Shown: piece after piece, positions 24,640 to 36,156 of the stretch | How positions within the stretch are numbered: the stretch's first letter is position 1 | How the letters are laid out: the number at the start of each line of letters is the position of its first letter | Assembly: GCA_029204225.1 (NCBI GenBank) | Contig: MU831871.1 | Span: 35,543 to 99,542 of the forward strand | DNA: 64,000 nucleotides | Source: Diphasiastrum complanatum | Lineage: Eukaryota; Streptophyta; Lycopodiopsida; Lycopodiales; Lycopodiaceae | Direction of reading: 5' to 3' | The notes under the pieces: model-generated | Seen by the model: only the letters and a program-made list of their open reading frames with translations | What the model was told of the DNA's origin: nothing | The model's database searches: none | Program-made: the position numbers and the translations under genes

Positions 24640-25340
24640 TGTGAAAGTACTGTACTTTAGGACCATAAATGGATCTACAAAAGATCCACAAGAGTGATTG
24701 GATGCTTGCTTAACAATCTATCAAAAAACTAGACACAAAAAAGTTGATCTAGATTGGCAATTTGACAAACAACAAGCATTAACAATCAAAAGCATTGATA
24801 AACATTGAAATCCAAGCCCACACATGTGTACTACAGGCTGTAGTACGGCCTTCAACCTGAAAAACAAGTAGAAATTGAATTTGTTTCATTTGGATCACAA
24901 AAACTCAATGTACATAGTGAACTAGCTTGAGATTGCCAATGAGCTCCAAAAATTTTCTATCTTCTCACTATGGAGAGAGGGAATACATAGCAAATTCGAC
25001 TTCCTTCTTGAAGTTAGGTGGATTTCCAACATGTAATAAGGAAGTTAACTCACTCTCCTTGACCTAAAATGAAACCCTAGTCTATTTCCTAGAGTTATGC
25101 TTGGTAGGTAGCTAGTTGGTCAAATTTTCACCTTAAACTTAGGTGTAGGTCCTATAAAGTAGGGATGACCACCAAATAGACATGACCAACTCTCTTGACT
25201 TGACCTAACCTACATTAGGATGGGTTTCCCATGTGGCATCATGGCCTCACATGTGTGGGACCCACTTGTGTACACAATTTACACTATTCTACATGGTTTT
25301 TGATCAAGCTAGATTTGCCAATTTTTGGCAATTCTTCACA
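24640..25340 (-). repeat. 3' LTR of the RT-less element
   Basis: On the plus strand it runs from TGTGAAAGTACTGTACTT to AATTCTTCACA. It carries TG...CA ends and several CACATGTG-type palindromes. The right copy is 28512-29212. Confidence 0.95.
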
Positions 25341-25349
25341 CTCCTCCTC
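25341..25349 (-). promoter_or_regulatory. Polypurine tract of the RT-less element
   Basis: GAGGAGGAG on the minus strand directly precedes the 3' LTR. The same tract is used by the element family at 35333-42775. Confidence 0.85.
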
Positions 25350-25550
25350 AAATTTAGCTTGATCTATTTACAACTCTCTTAATAGATCAATGAAAGCTTT
25401 TAGAAGTGTCTAAAAAATCCAGCTACAAAGAAGGAACTTTTGAGACTCCAATAGAGAATGATGTCCATGAAGGATCTTTCACCACCTCTTAGAGGATCCC
25501 TTACAAGATGTTCCATAAATGTGTCTATATACATGTAGCACACTTCAAAA

Positions 25551-27221
25551 CTAAACATCATGCCAAGCCATGGATTCCAAGGCATTTTGTGCACTTGAAG
25601 ATACATCAATTAAAATATTAAGTGCATAAATAATGTTGCCAAAGACAACTTGCCTTGCTTGATCCATATGATTGAGCCTTGATGGCTCCATCTTGATACT
25701 CAAGATTCTTCTTGGAGTCCTCGGGTCTTGAGCTTGCTCCTCCACTTGACTTGACTCCAAACCATCAATGAATTGAATAAGGTGTTGATCCAAAGGTGCT
25801 TCTTCAAGTTTACAAATCTTCCACTCTTGAAAGATCACATTTCCACAATTGACAAATTCTTTGGATGAAAACAAGTAGATTCTACAATCTCTACTTGAAG
25901 AGCAAAACACTACCATTATTCCTATCATTGAAATAGGATAATCTTTGGTCCTTACATTGGAATGATCATGCACAAAGCATGTGGACACAAAGATTTCCAA
26001 AGCAAATGATGTTTCATCTTTTATGACTCTATTCAAACTATTACAAAAATAGTTATCCAATGAAATTGCTTTATCAACAACAAATGTAGATTTCAAAGCA
26101 TCCCATTTCATTGTCTTGTCATACAAAGTAATAAACACCATAGATCTTAAAGATAAGAAACAAGTCACCTCATGTCTATTACTACTTTCCAAAAAGTATT
26201 CAAAGATAGTAGACTCTCCAATGCTCACCACCCTTGCAAGATGCACACTTGAATGGACAATTTGCATGCAATTTGATGACTCGGCCATTGTCATTGAGGA
26301 CTCCCTTGGAACTCTCATGCTTTGAGGCTGATCCTCAAGATCTTCCTCCTTTTGATGCTCCTCCTCAATGCAAGCAAAATCACACTTTGCCAAGATCTCC
26401 TCTTGAGTGATCTCCTCCTTTGCCAAGCTCATTCTTTCAAAAGCAACACTAGCTTCCAACTTAAACAATCTTCCATGTTTAAATCCCTTTGCAATGCAAA
26501 CATCATTCTTCAAGATGAAGCAAACACCATGCTTAAAGTGGACATCCAAACCACTTTCTAAGAGTAGACCAACACTAAGCATATTCTTGGTGATTGATGG
26601 TACATAAAGGACAGTTTCTAGATCCATGCATTTTGAGGATTCTAGACACAAAGATATGGTGCCAACACCATCTATCCTACACTCTTCATCATTTGCAGTA
26701 AAGACAAACTTTTTAGCATCATTGAATGAGTGTAAGGTTGAGAAAAAGTCCTTTTCACAAGACATGTGGGAGCTAGCCCCACTGTCGATCCACCAATTGT
26801 CTCTTGAATTGCTATTACTTGTTGGTGAGGATGTAGATGCCATCAAGAATACATCTACTTCATCCTCCTCCTCCTCCTTTGCAAGGTTTCTTTGTTTGTC
26901 CTCCTCCACTTGTGCTCTTAGCCTCTTGTAGCATTCAGATGCATAATGCCCCTTCTTTCCACAAAAGAAGCATTTTTGCTTTGACTTGTCCTTTGAGCTT
27001 GATGCATCATCCTCTTCTTTGGCCTCCTTTGGATGCTTCTTCTTTCCATTGGTCTTCTTTTTTCCCTTGAATGAGAAATTGGCTTTCTCATCACCATCCT
27101 GCAACGACAAGGAACTCATCCTAGATTTTGCATGGAGCATCCTACACTCTTCAGCCACTAATACACTGTGAAGTTTTTCTATAGTTGGCAAAGTGTCTTG
27201 GATGGCAAATCTTTGGACCAA
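25551..27221 (-). CDS. Gag C-terminus, zinc knuckle and aspartic protease, with a divergent C-terminal region
   Basis: A 556-codon open frame. It continues Gag from the frame above after a 1-bp deletion near 27243. It has a Lys-rich segment, an intact CCHC zinc knuckle (CFFCGKKGHYASEC) that binds element RNA, and the protease active site WWIDSGASSHMSC. Next comes the pre-integrase-like part up to about residue 270 (LYVPSITKNMLSVGLLLESG). The usual HxxxC integrase finger and D,D,E core are missing. The remaining 270 residues show only a faint CRIYLFSSKEFVNCGNVIFQE, similar to the segment after copia integrase, and then unique sequence ending ESMAWHDV. This shows an internal deletion of integrase and loss of RT and RNase H. 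Confidence 0.8.
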   Translation of the reverse strand: MVQRFAIQDTLPTIEKLHSVLVAEECRMLHAKSRMSSLSLQDGDEKANFSFKGKKKTNGKKKHPKEAKEEDDASSSKDKSKQKCFFCGKKGHYASECYKRLRAQVEEDKQRNLAKEEEEDEVDVFLMASTSSPTSNSNSRDNWWIDSGASSHMSCEKDFFSTLHSFNDAKKFVFTANDEECRIDGVGTISLCLESSKCMDLETVLYVPSITKNMLSVGLLLESGLDVHFKHGVCFILKNDVCIAKGFKHGRLFKLEASVAFERMSLAKEEITQEEILAKCDFACIEEEHQKEEDLEDQPQSMRVPRESSMTMAESSNCMQIVHSSVHLARVVSIGESTIFEYFLESSNRHEVTCFLSLRSMVFITLYDKTMKWDALKSTFVVDKAISLDNYFCNSLNRVIKDETSFALEIFVSTCFVHDHSNVRTKDYPISMIGIMVVFCSSSRDCRIYLFSSKEFVNCGNVIFQEWKICKLEEAPLDQHLIQFIDGLESSQVEEQAQDPRTPRRILSIKMEPSRLNHMDQARQVVFGNIIYALNILIDVSSSAQNALESMAWHDV

Positions 27222-27238
27222 ATTTGCAAAGTCATCTC

Positions 27239-27706
27239 CTAGACCATTAAGGACATTTGTACAAGCTCTCCATCATGAATCTTCTCTCCAATGGAAGCCA
27301 ACTCCCTATTTAGAGACTTGATTCTGAGTACATAATCCTGTGCACTCTCCTCACTTCTCCTCATGCTTTGCAAAATTTGATTTCTAAGCATAAAAACTCT
27401 AGAAGTGTTGCTAGACTCATAGATTGATTTTAAAGACTCCCAAGTCTCTTTAGCATTAGTACAAGCTGATACTTCTCTCAACAAATCATTGCTCACATTC
27501 ATCTTCACACAATGAAGTGCAAGCCTAGATCTCTTCTTGTATCTAGCTAACTCCTGTGCACCTAGAGGTTCATCTTCATCTTCAATCAAGAACTCATAAA
27601 GGTCTTGGAGCACCAATAGTGACTCCATTCTAACCTTCCAAATAGCATAATTTGTAGAATTCAACCTCTCACTAGCTTCTAGAAGGTATGCTCCAGCAGA
27701 TCCCAT
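27239..27706 (-). CDS. Copia-type Gag N-terminal part
   Basis: The first in-frame ATG is at 27706 (MGSAGAYLLEASERL); the longer reading begins with TTG. It has the copia Gag features NYAIWKVRMESLL, WESLKSIYE, NTSRVFMLRNQILQSMRRSE and YVLRIKSLNREL. It is clearly related to the Gag at 42932-44080 (MAPVGGYLLEPSERL). The frame ends at 27239 after a single missing A near 27243; the next open frame resumes the protein directly. Confidence 0.85.
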   Translation of the reverse strand: MGSAGAYLLEASERLNSTNYAIWKVRMESLLVLQDLYEFLIEDEDEPLGAQELARYKKRSRLALHCVKMNVSNDLLREVSACTNAKETWESLKSIYESSNTSRVFMLRNQILQSMRRSEESAQDYVLRIKSLNRELASIGEKIHDGELVQMSLMV

Positions 27707-27727
27707 CTTACTAGTGACTTCTACAAA

Positions 27728-28075
27728 CAAGAAATAGATTTGATTGACTTGAAACTCACAAAGGTCTCACACTTGCAGTGTTTCACTCAAATTTGATTTC
27801 TAATCCAACAAATGGACTTATAATCACAGTTCTATCACTCCCTCACAAAGCTGGAATGAAGATAAGATGAAGTGAAAACTACTTTCAAACAAATCTTGCC
27901 AAGAAATGGATTTGATTGTCTCTAGAAACTCACTAAGGTCTCTCTCTTGTAGTTTTTCACTCATATTAGATTTCTAATCCAAAAAATGGACTTATAATCT
28001 CAGTTCTAGCACTCCCTCACAAAGTTGGAATGAAGATAAGATGATGTGAAATCTACTTACAATCAAATCTTGCCA
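27728..28075 (-). repeat. Tandem duplication of ~173 bp in the leader
   Basis: 27728-27900 and 27903-28075 are similar copies. Each contains TTTGATTTCTAATCC or TAGATTTCTAATCC, a GGACTTATAATC segment, CACTCCCTCACAAAG and GGAATGAAGATAAGATGA. They lie between the PBS and the gag ATG of the RT-less element. Confidence 0.85.
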
Positions 28076-28499
28076 ATTTTGGCTATTTTTGGACAAAAAA
28101 ATGACTTAATCTCTTTCTTCCTTCTTGGTGTACTTTCAAGACCTGTTTTTAACCTTAATAGGACTTGAACTCAGCCTAGATTAATTAGATTTCATGAAAC
28201 AAATTCAAATCTAATCAATGGCAAATGATCTGGGTAGATTATCCTAGGATCTCCGCCAAAAATTACACCAATAGCTCACAAATTGAATTTTTTTGGATCA
28301 AATGAATACCATGCATTAAATGTAGGTTCAGAGGTGCCCACACATGTGGACAGTACGGATTTGGACCCCTACCAAGTTTGGGATCAAATCTCCTCACCAA
28401 AATCAAGATTCTAGCTTGCCCTCTCAAGACTAGTTTTTGGCACCAAAACTTGCTAAAAATGGATTTGCATTAGATCAATGGCTTATGCTATTGTACTTG

Positions 28500-28511
28500 G
28501 ATCTGATACCA
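28500..28511 (-). promoter_or_regulatory. Primer binding site of the RT-less element
   Basis: On the minus strand TGGTATCAGATCC follows the LTR end ACA directly. It matches initiator tRNA-Met with one difference from the common TGGTATCAGAGCC. Confidence 0.85.
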
Positions 28512-29212
28512 TGTGAAAGTACTGTACTTTAGGACCATAAATGGATCTACAAAAGATCCACAAGAGTGATTGGATGCTTGCTTAACAATCTATCAAAAAA
28601 CTAGACACAAAAAAGTTGATCTAGATTGGCAATTTGACAAACAACAAGCATTAACAATCAAAAGCATTGATAAACATTGAAATCCGAGCTCACACGTGTG
28701 TAATAAAGGCTGTAGTACGGCCTTCAACCTGAGAAACAAGTAGAAATTGATTTTGTTTCATTTGGATCACAAAAACTCAATGTACATAGTGAACTAGCTT
28801 GAGATTGCCAATGAGCTCCAAAAATTTTCTATCTTCTCACTATGGAGAGAGGGAATACATAGCAAATTCGACTTCCTTCTTGAAGTTAGGTGGATTTCCA
28901 ACATGTAATAAGGAAGTTAACTCACTCTCCTTGACCTAAAATGAAACCCTAGTCTATTTCCTAGAGTTATGCTTGGTAGATAGCTAGTTGGTCAAATTTT
29001 CACCTTAAACTTAGGTGTAGGTCCTATAAAGTAGGGATGACCACCAAATAGACATGACCAACTCTCTTGACTTGACCTAACCTACATTAGGATGGGTTTC
29101 CCATGTGGCATCATGGCCTCACATGTGTGGGACCCACTTGTGTACACAATTTACACTATTCTACATGGTTTTTGATCAAGCTAGATGTGCCAATTTTTGG
29201 CAATTCTTCACA
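28512..29212 (-). repeat. 5' LTR of the RT-less element
   Basis: It matches 24640-25340 in full, with about nine substitutions clustered near the CACACGTGTG palindrome. The flanking AGTCT at 29213-29217 confirms the border. Confidence 0.95.
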
Positions 29213-29733
29213 AGTCTTGGCAGACAAATAATTCAAAGATGATGGATGTGCACTTAACCCGAGACATTCTTGTAAAATGGATATTGTTGACTTTGTAAAT
29301 GATTCCTCATTGTCAACTCAAAATTAAAAGCAAGCATATTTAAATATGAAGATTTTCATGACTAACTCTTGGTTGAGATTTTGTTGAATGCTTCCTTTTT
29401 CCTTTGGATCTAATTGCAATATTTCTAACTCACACTTTTCTAAGAAAGAATTTGTCGAAGCGGTCCACTTCCAATGCACACATTCAATTTTCATCATGTT
29501 GTTGCTCTAAATGAAGTCAAGCACTTTAGCAGTCCAAGATGGATGATTTAATGATTGATTCCAAAATGTTCAATGTTGCAAAATGGATAAAGTGAATGAT
29601 GTTCACTTTGAGCTTGCTACTCTTCCAGAATGGATCTTAGATGATACAAAGACACAAGCTTAGTTTGAGTGGAAGGTGACGGATATGTTTTCTTCTTCAT
29701 CATTCTAACACAAATCAAGATTTAAATACTTTT

Positions 29734-30480
29734 GTGCTTGTTAATAAAGAGTTGATTTGGCACTATAGGCTTGGGCAATTAAATTATGCACCTATTTTGA
29801 ATATGTCTAGACAATATTTAGTATTTTATGTTGACTATCTAGATAAGAAAGTTGATTTACTGGTATGTCAAAGTTGTATCAAAGTAAGCAAACTAGGATA
29901 CCATTTAGCTCAAATAATCACGATATAGCTAAAGGTTTATTAGATGTTGTTCATTGTGATAAAGTGGCCCAATGCAAACATAATCTCTAGTATATGCAAA
30001 TTTTGTTATTACATTCATTGATAAATTAAAAAGAAATAGCTGCATATTTTGTGAAGCATAAATTAGAGGAATTTTACTTCTTTAAAATTTTTAAAGAGCA
30101 TTCTGAAATTGAAATTGGTAAGAATCCAAGCTTGAAGGACTAACAACCGTGGAGAGTACATCTCAACTGAATTCAAGGAATACTACCTTAGCAAAGGCAA
30201 TGAATAATAGCACATCTCTCTTTATTCTCCTCGGTACAAGGGACTTATTGAGAGGAAAAATCGGACCTTAATTGAATCCACAAAATACTTGCTTACTTGC
30301 ACCAAATATCTCTGGGCTGAAGTTGTGTCCAAATTAGCTTATATTTAAAGTAAATGTGTGACTAAAGCTCACAAGCCAAATACCTTCTAAACTTTGGACA
30401 AGCTTCAAACCATCATTGAAGAACCTCAAAGTCTTTTAATATAGTGCCTATGCACGAATCCCAAAGGAGATTAAGCAGAA
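29734..30480 (+). pseudogene. Copia integrase remnant
   Basis: The pre-integrase finger reads LIWHYRLGQLNYAPIL...CQSCIK (H-x-x-H and C-x-x-C landmarks, with the second His of the usual LGHLN changed to Gln). Further right, after many stops, there are EFKEYYLSKGNE, HISLYSPRYKGLIERKNRT and YLWAEVV, the C-terminal half of a copia integrase core with the catalytic Glu context. RT and LTRs are not recognisable nearby. Confidence 0.75.
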
Positions 30481-33374
30481 ACTGGACTCCAACAATATTA
30501 AATCAAATTCTATTGCAAAATTTGAAATAGCATGATCAACTTACAAAATTTAGCTGCTACTTTTGTCGCGAAACAGTCTTGTTCATTTTCGTTTTGGTTG
30601 TCGCGAACACGAATTTGTGTCTACGAATTTTCTTTTGCGCGGAAGCTTCACAGGAACCTAGACACGTGACTGCACATCACAGAACACATTCTATTCTAGC
30701 AATCAGGACAGATGGCACAAGACAAGGAGATGCACGAAAATAGAACAACTGTATTATCAGTTTGATTTTGGAGCCTGGTGTTCTGCTCATTGGCAAACTT
30801 CAATAAATAAACAATTTATTGATAGTGACTCAGAGGAAGGCATTGCTATTCAACAACAACAACAACAACAAGATCATGAAATATACTCTTTATTATTTCT
30901 CAAAAGATCAACAAGAATTTGTATACTATTTGGCAAGTATATTGATGAGTTTGTTTGTTATCTTATTCAAGAACCAACTACTATTGATGAAGCACTCACA
31001 AATCTTGACTCAGATCTGTGAAGAGAAGCACAATTTGTCTTTTTGTTTCAAATCTCTCTCACAAAAAATCGTCAACTAAATCCCAAACTTAAAATCAAGA
31101 TGTAACCATAATAAAAAAATACATTGAAAATAAATTTCCCAATAAATAAATATCATAATTGTAGTAGCCTTAGGCTACTTGTCATGTGTAAAGTTTCATT
31201 CACAAGGAATGGTGCTTTCTGTTGGATTATTCTTCTGATAATCGACTAATCGTTTTTAATCTTCATCCACTACATTACCAAGCTCTACAGTTTTATGCAT
31301 GTTTCTATACAGTCTGTAGAAGTACATAGAATCGCTCATAGGTGGATTTCACAAGTAAATTTCTAGCAAGTACTAACTGGATAGATGTCAGCAATCAGCT
31401 GTCCTACGCCCGTTATCTGCTTAGTATAAATAGCTAATCATACTTCTACACTTCAGTACAAGCAATTCATTCATGCAATGCATTGAAGTAGAATTTAACA
31501 GCTCTCTCAAGCTTTCAAGCTTGAACACTCTTGAGCATTCTAGCTTAGTTCTTAAGAGTTCATTTAGAGTTTTGCTATTAGCGCTTACTGCTTATCAGCG
31601 GAAGTGCAAATCAGACAAAGTTTTCAGAGATAGCATAGAGTGTGTGGTTTTTATAAAATACAACTCAAGTTGAGAGAGCCTAAATTATTAGCTCCCACAT
31701 GGTTTTCCATCTTTTGGGAATTACCATGGGGCTCACAGTATATGCACTTAGCATATCAGTAGTAATTCTTGTGCTATCAAACTCGGCTCTCAAGAGGGAC
31801 TGGCGTCGTCAGATGCAATGGAGGACGTGAGGGTCGTCGGGCGTGTCCGATGTCAGGGGTAGGCACCGGGTTATGCAAAAGGGCATGTGTCAGATGCAAA
31901 AAAAAAAAATTTGGATCGTCATATTTGACCGGCAGTTTTGACGTTGGATCTGGCTCGTCGAATCTAATTGGTTCAAAAATTTCAAAATCAAAGGCTAATA
32001 AAAGTTTAACAAAAGAAACAAAACTTTAAAATTGAAGAATGAAGTACTTCTCTCTCACTGAAAAAAAAATCCAAAAAGAAAATTTCTAAATTCTGGGTAT
32101 TCTAACCCATCTCCACTAATTTGATCATAACTTCTTTAATATTGATCCAAATCACACACACTCAGTATTTTTGAAAAGCTAACAAAAGATCTATCAAGCT
32201 ATAGTATTAGATAAATTATTGGAGGTGATTTGATAGGTCAAATTAACCACAGAACATATTTGAAAATTTTAAAGAAGAAAAACTAGTAAAACTAGAGCTA
32301 CAAATCAAGATTTGTCATAACTTTTTGGATACTAATCCAAATGACGTGACATATGGATCAGATCAAAGCTAAGACAATCATCTAAAATCCTATGTAGAGA
32401 GACTTGACATAAAAAATCAAATCAAATATGAAAATTCAAACAAAGTTAAAGGAAATTTCTAGTCATCTATTTTGACAGCTTTGGAAAAATTGCAATAATG
32501 TTCGTATCTCTTACCCAAATGACTTGAAAATTGGTGCAAATGAAAGCTAAGACAAAGTTTACAAATCTATAGAATCAAATTAGTAATAAAAAATAAAATT
32601 CAATGTTTAAAACTGATCTGTAAAGAACTGAAAATTTCAAACTTAAAAATTAGCAAAAAGAAAGCATGCAATAAACTTAACAAATCTAATGAAATTCACA
32701 TAGAATCATCATGAATTTAGGATCTATGCTCTAATACCAAGAATTGTCATGTAACAAATCCCAAACTAATAGCAATAACAATGAAGTAAAGCTAGAAGCA
32801 AGAAGATAACAAGACAATCATGATAGCATATCAATAGAAAGCTAGAAACAATGGGATCACAATGGAATTGCATAAGTAATGGAAAGAAAGAGTACAATCA
32901 ATGGACATGGAGCATTGATTCATGTGGATAGGGCACATGAGGCTTAGTAATGGAGATCCTTATGGCTCACATTTACAAGGAAGCTAGAAGCTCTCACTTG
33001 CAAATGAGCCAAAAGATTCATAAATTGATGTCTCTTGCCTAGTTATAGACAATGCTCTCACTTAACTAAACTTGCCTATCTTGAGGGATAGTTAGCCATT
33101 GTTAAGTGTTATTTAGACTACATTGGGCCCTTATTGGCCTATTATCCTTATTAGTTACTTTGGAGGGCCTACAGAAAAGCTTACGTTGAATATTGTCTTG
33201 CATGTATAAGCATGGATGTTCTAATAGTACATGACACTAACATGTTCAGACAGTCGTTGGTTGTAACAAAAAGGTTTCTATTGAGCAGTGACTTTCCACC
33301 ATTCATTGATATGGTTTGTAGATAAGTGCTCCAGAGCAAGTGCACGATCCATCATATCGCATAATTTCATAAAA
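30481..33374. other. Mostly unidentified DNA with promoter-like and leader-like parts
   Basis: No protein gene is recognised. A TATA-like AGTATAAATAGC lies at 31421-31432, before a segment (31470-31800) that shares a diverged CCCACATGGT..TTCCATCTTTTGGGA block and a CTCGGCTCTCA block with the direct repeats at 12422 and 16719, so it may be an old related LTR. 32105-32650 has three degenerate repeats. GCTCTAATACCA at 32728-32739 resembles a minus-strand initiator tRNA-Met PBS with one change. Confidence 0.4.
32105..32650. repeat. Three degenerate ~190-bp tandem repeats
   Basis: Each copy carries a loose version of TCATAACTTxTTxxATAxTxATCCAAATxAC followed at a similar distance by AAAGCTAAxACAA and ATCTATxxAxT. 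Copies lie at roughly 32105-32300, 32305-32475 and 32490-32650. The pattern suits the tandem-repeat leader of an LTR element. Confidence 0.5.
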
Positions 33375-33852
33375 TTAGCAGCATAAATGGATTTGGAAAG
33401 AGTTGGTTGAGGCATGTTTTTTTATAGACATTTGAAGGGAACCCCCATAGTAGTTCAAACATTTTCTATAATCAAATTTTGTCTTCCGAACCAATGCCAA
33501 GAATTGTTGATTGAATTGTTTTACAGATCCAGTTTGTTCGAGAGATTCAAATGATTTCACATAGAATATTGTATTACTATCAATGCAAGAATTGACTCCA
33601 AAGCTTTGTGTTCCGATGTGCTTGAGTATCCCACCATGCTCGAACTTGTCCTTGAAAGCATAGTGCAGCAAAGTAGATTATATTCTCTTCAAAATAATGG
33701 TGGGGACAAAAGTGGACCTTCAATTTAGTTAAGAAGTCTTCAATACTAATTGAATTTGGTTGTCCATCAAAAGCAAGGTCATAAAGTGCAATTTCAGATT
33801 GCATTTCACCAATAGATGGAACATGAATGCTATTACTATAATAGTAATCCAT
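33375..33852 (-). pseudogene. Ty3/gypsy-type Gag fragment
   Basis: Two overlapping frames together give a retrotransposon Gag capsid domain: SIEDFLTKLKVHFCPHHYFE, LCFQGQVRAWWDT, then in the other frame FKDKFEHGG and LEQTGSVKQFNQQFLALVRK. The W-W pair and the Q-x-G-S-V-x-x-F motif are typical. A frameshift near 33590-33660 joins them. No zinc knuckle, protease or pol follows. Confidence 0.7.
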
Positions 33853-35332
33853 TTTTAATGACTAGGGAAGACTTGTGGACTATGAATTCACAGATTGAAA
33901 CTTATTCAGCATGGTATTTTACTGGTAAAATGCTCTTCTCCACCCACTTACAATTGTGAGTCCTCGAAGAATAAAGTGGTTGTGAATTGGAAAGTGTAAC
34001 AAATTAAAATGAAGTAACAGTTGTGTTCAATTTGTCACCATGACCAATTTTGCTTTTTACAGCGTTCAAATTGAGCGCAAACGGAAAAATTATGGAGCTT
34101 CGAAAATAATAATGAAAGCACGTAAAATCTGACTCAAGAGGTTTTTAAAAAAAAATATTAATGGAAAATAATAATTGCAAGATTTTAATAACCTCTCAAT
34201 ATTTGTATCATCGTTCTGATCACTTTTTGTTTTTATCATTAGGGCCCATTTTGAACTCAAAAAGGGCCTCTTCCTTGCCTAAACAAGTTTCTTAATCATA
34301 ATTAGTGTAATGCTAATCCATCCTACATGGCACCTTTACCATGGGTTACCACATAGAGTGAGCATGAGTTAAGAGCTATCTCTAAGATCTATTTTCATAG
34401 ACTTTAGTAGGTTTGTTACATAGACTATACTAGGGTAACCTTAGAGTAGGACAAAGCCTATCATTGAATGTCATCCCAAAAGTACAACACATAGGACCTA
34501 GGCATGACACAATACTCCATGTCTAGCTCATTTCAAATGCATACTTCAAACTAACATTAAGCCAAATTCATTTTTGAAGATCTTCTTGGACCTTGGACTT
34601 TTTCAAGATGGGAACAAAATATCACTTGCATGTGAACTTAGAAAAGGAGTATTTTACAACCAAAGCTGCATGGGGTGTTAACTTGAACTCATACGAAATG
34701 CATTGTTGGAGGTTAAAAGGGGGGGTAAAAGGTGATTTGTATCCACCTAATCCATTGACCAATATTTGTCCTCAATTTTGAGATGTACATAGTTTGTTCA
34801 TGTTCATTGGTGATGGTGCCAGCGAACTTCTTGGCTACTACCAAGTTATGGATTCTCGAAGAATCCAAGCTGAAATGCTAGCGAATAGTGCAAACATTCA
34901 TATTACATACATGAATGAGCAATTAAAATCATTGCAACAAACAAATCAGACAATAAGAGCTCACCAGATTTGTCACAAAGTTTGAAGAATTGCAATCTTC
35001 AAACATTAGTCTTCAAAAGATATTATATGGATTTCAGCGAAAACGCGTCGAGTCTCAACGGATGACCAATCAAAAGACAATACAAAAAGGCACAAACTAG
35101 ATGTTCTGACACCAGGTGGTGGTGCTAGTAAAAGACGAGAAGAGATTGACGAAAGAATTTTTGAATAACATGGTCAGAGATCATTTCCAAAGAACCAAAC
35201 ATATGAAGCAATTCATGAAGGGTAAAGATTTGATGCAGATTGTGAAAAATGAAATGAGTGATTCATTTCGTTGTAGTGGGTTTCTTTCCTGCCTAACCTC
35301 AATCCAAGATCTAATCAATCTAGCATCAAAGA
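33853..35332. other. No recognisable gene
   Basis: AT-rich DNA with only short ORFs. The one at 34794-34985 (plus) has a Gln-rich helical stretch but no family signature. AAAGA at 35328-35332 lies directly before the first LTR of the mosaic; I found no matching second copy. Confidence 0.4.
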
Positions 35333-36156
35333 TGTGGAAAAAGTACAAAAAGGACCAAGAGTGGATCCTAATCTGATTCTCAAGAGGGATTGGTTGTCAA
35401 ATTACTTGATCTATCAATCTACTTCAGATTAAGATCAATCTAGATCAATTCTAGACACAAAATCCTAACAAGAACAATCATTGATTGAAAGTAAGTGTAC
35501 TTTATGGTTTCACACGTGTGAAACACTGTCTCAGTACGGAATCCAACCTGAAAGTCAAGTACACAATGATAGAACCTCAAAACAATCAAAACAAATGTAG
35601 ACAAATGGAGAGAATCACTCTTCCAAAACCAAGATTGGTGTCTCACATTGATTATGGCCAAATGTGGCTCTATATATACAATAAGTGGGAGCTCGTGGTA
35701 CTGATCATCCCTATGACCCCACATGTGTGAAGGTGCTTTGTCATATGATGATTCATCATGCAAAACTGACACTTGGACAAAACCTTCTATTTTGGGCACT
35801 TTTGGTCCATTTTCCTTCTATATGGAGATCTACTTGGAAATCTTCTATAAGTCAAAATTCGCCTACTTCAGCTTATTCCACACATGTGAGCTGTCCTCTA
35901 CACATGTGATATGACACCTAACCAAAGGATGTGGCTCATGCAATCAATAGATTGATGCCATGTGTCATATGTCTAGAAAACTAGTTTTTGGCCTTTTTAG
36001 CCACTAGAACTTGAATTAAATCATATGTACAACCTATATGATTATGGTACATGACAAGTAGACTATTTTCACATGTGGGAACAAGCTCCACACATGTGTG
36101 TTTATCTATATACAAGACTTTTGGCCTCTACCAAGCTTCTTTTTGCATTTTTCACA
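35333..36156 (-). repeat. LTR1 of the mosaic
   Basis: On the plus strand it runs from TGTGGAAAAAGTAC to TTGCATTTTTCACA and is followed by CTCCTCCTC, the complement of the polypurine tract. It is nearly identical to the reverse complement of 38742-39550 and to 41362-42195. It contains at least six CACATGTG or CACACGTGTG-like palindromes. Confidence 0.9.

Larger units (their letters stand above)
24640..29212 (-). mobile_element. Complete but RT-less copia-like LTR retrotransposon
   Basis: Two 701-bp LTRs, flanking AGTCT duplications (24635-24639 and 29213-29217), a PBS (28500-28511) and a polypurine tract (25341-25349) define both ends exactly. Between them lie a 790-bp leader, gag and protease, then a frame with only a faint post-integrase signature. 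No integrase core, reverse transcriptase or RNase H is present in 4,573 bp, so it must have moved using enzymes supplied by a relative. The LTRs differ at about nine positions (around 1.3%), which points to a comparatively recent insertion. Confidence 0.92.

Noticed and set aside
27707-27730. Gag start at 27730
   Set aside because: The codon there is TTG. ATG 27706 gives MGSAGAYLLEASERL, which aligns with the related Gag start at 44080.
31421-31680. TATA-led gene at 31473
   Set aside because: The 66-codon ORF has no recognisable features, and the surroundings look like an old LTR, so the TATA is more likely an LTR promoter.
34593-34985. Short plus-strand ORFs possibly encoding a Gln-rich protein
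   Set aside because: Too short, no motif, no conserved neighbour and no clear promoter.
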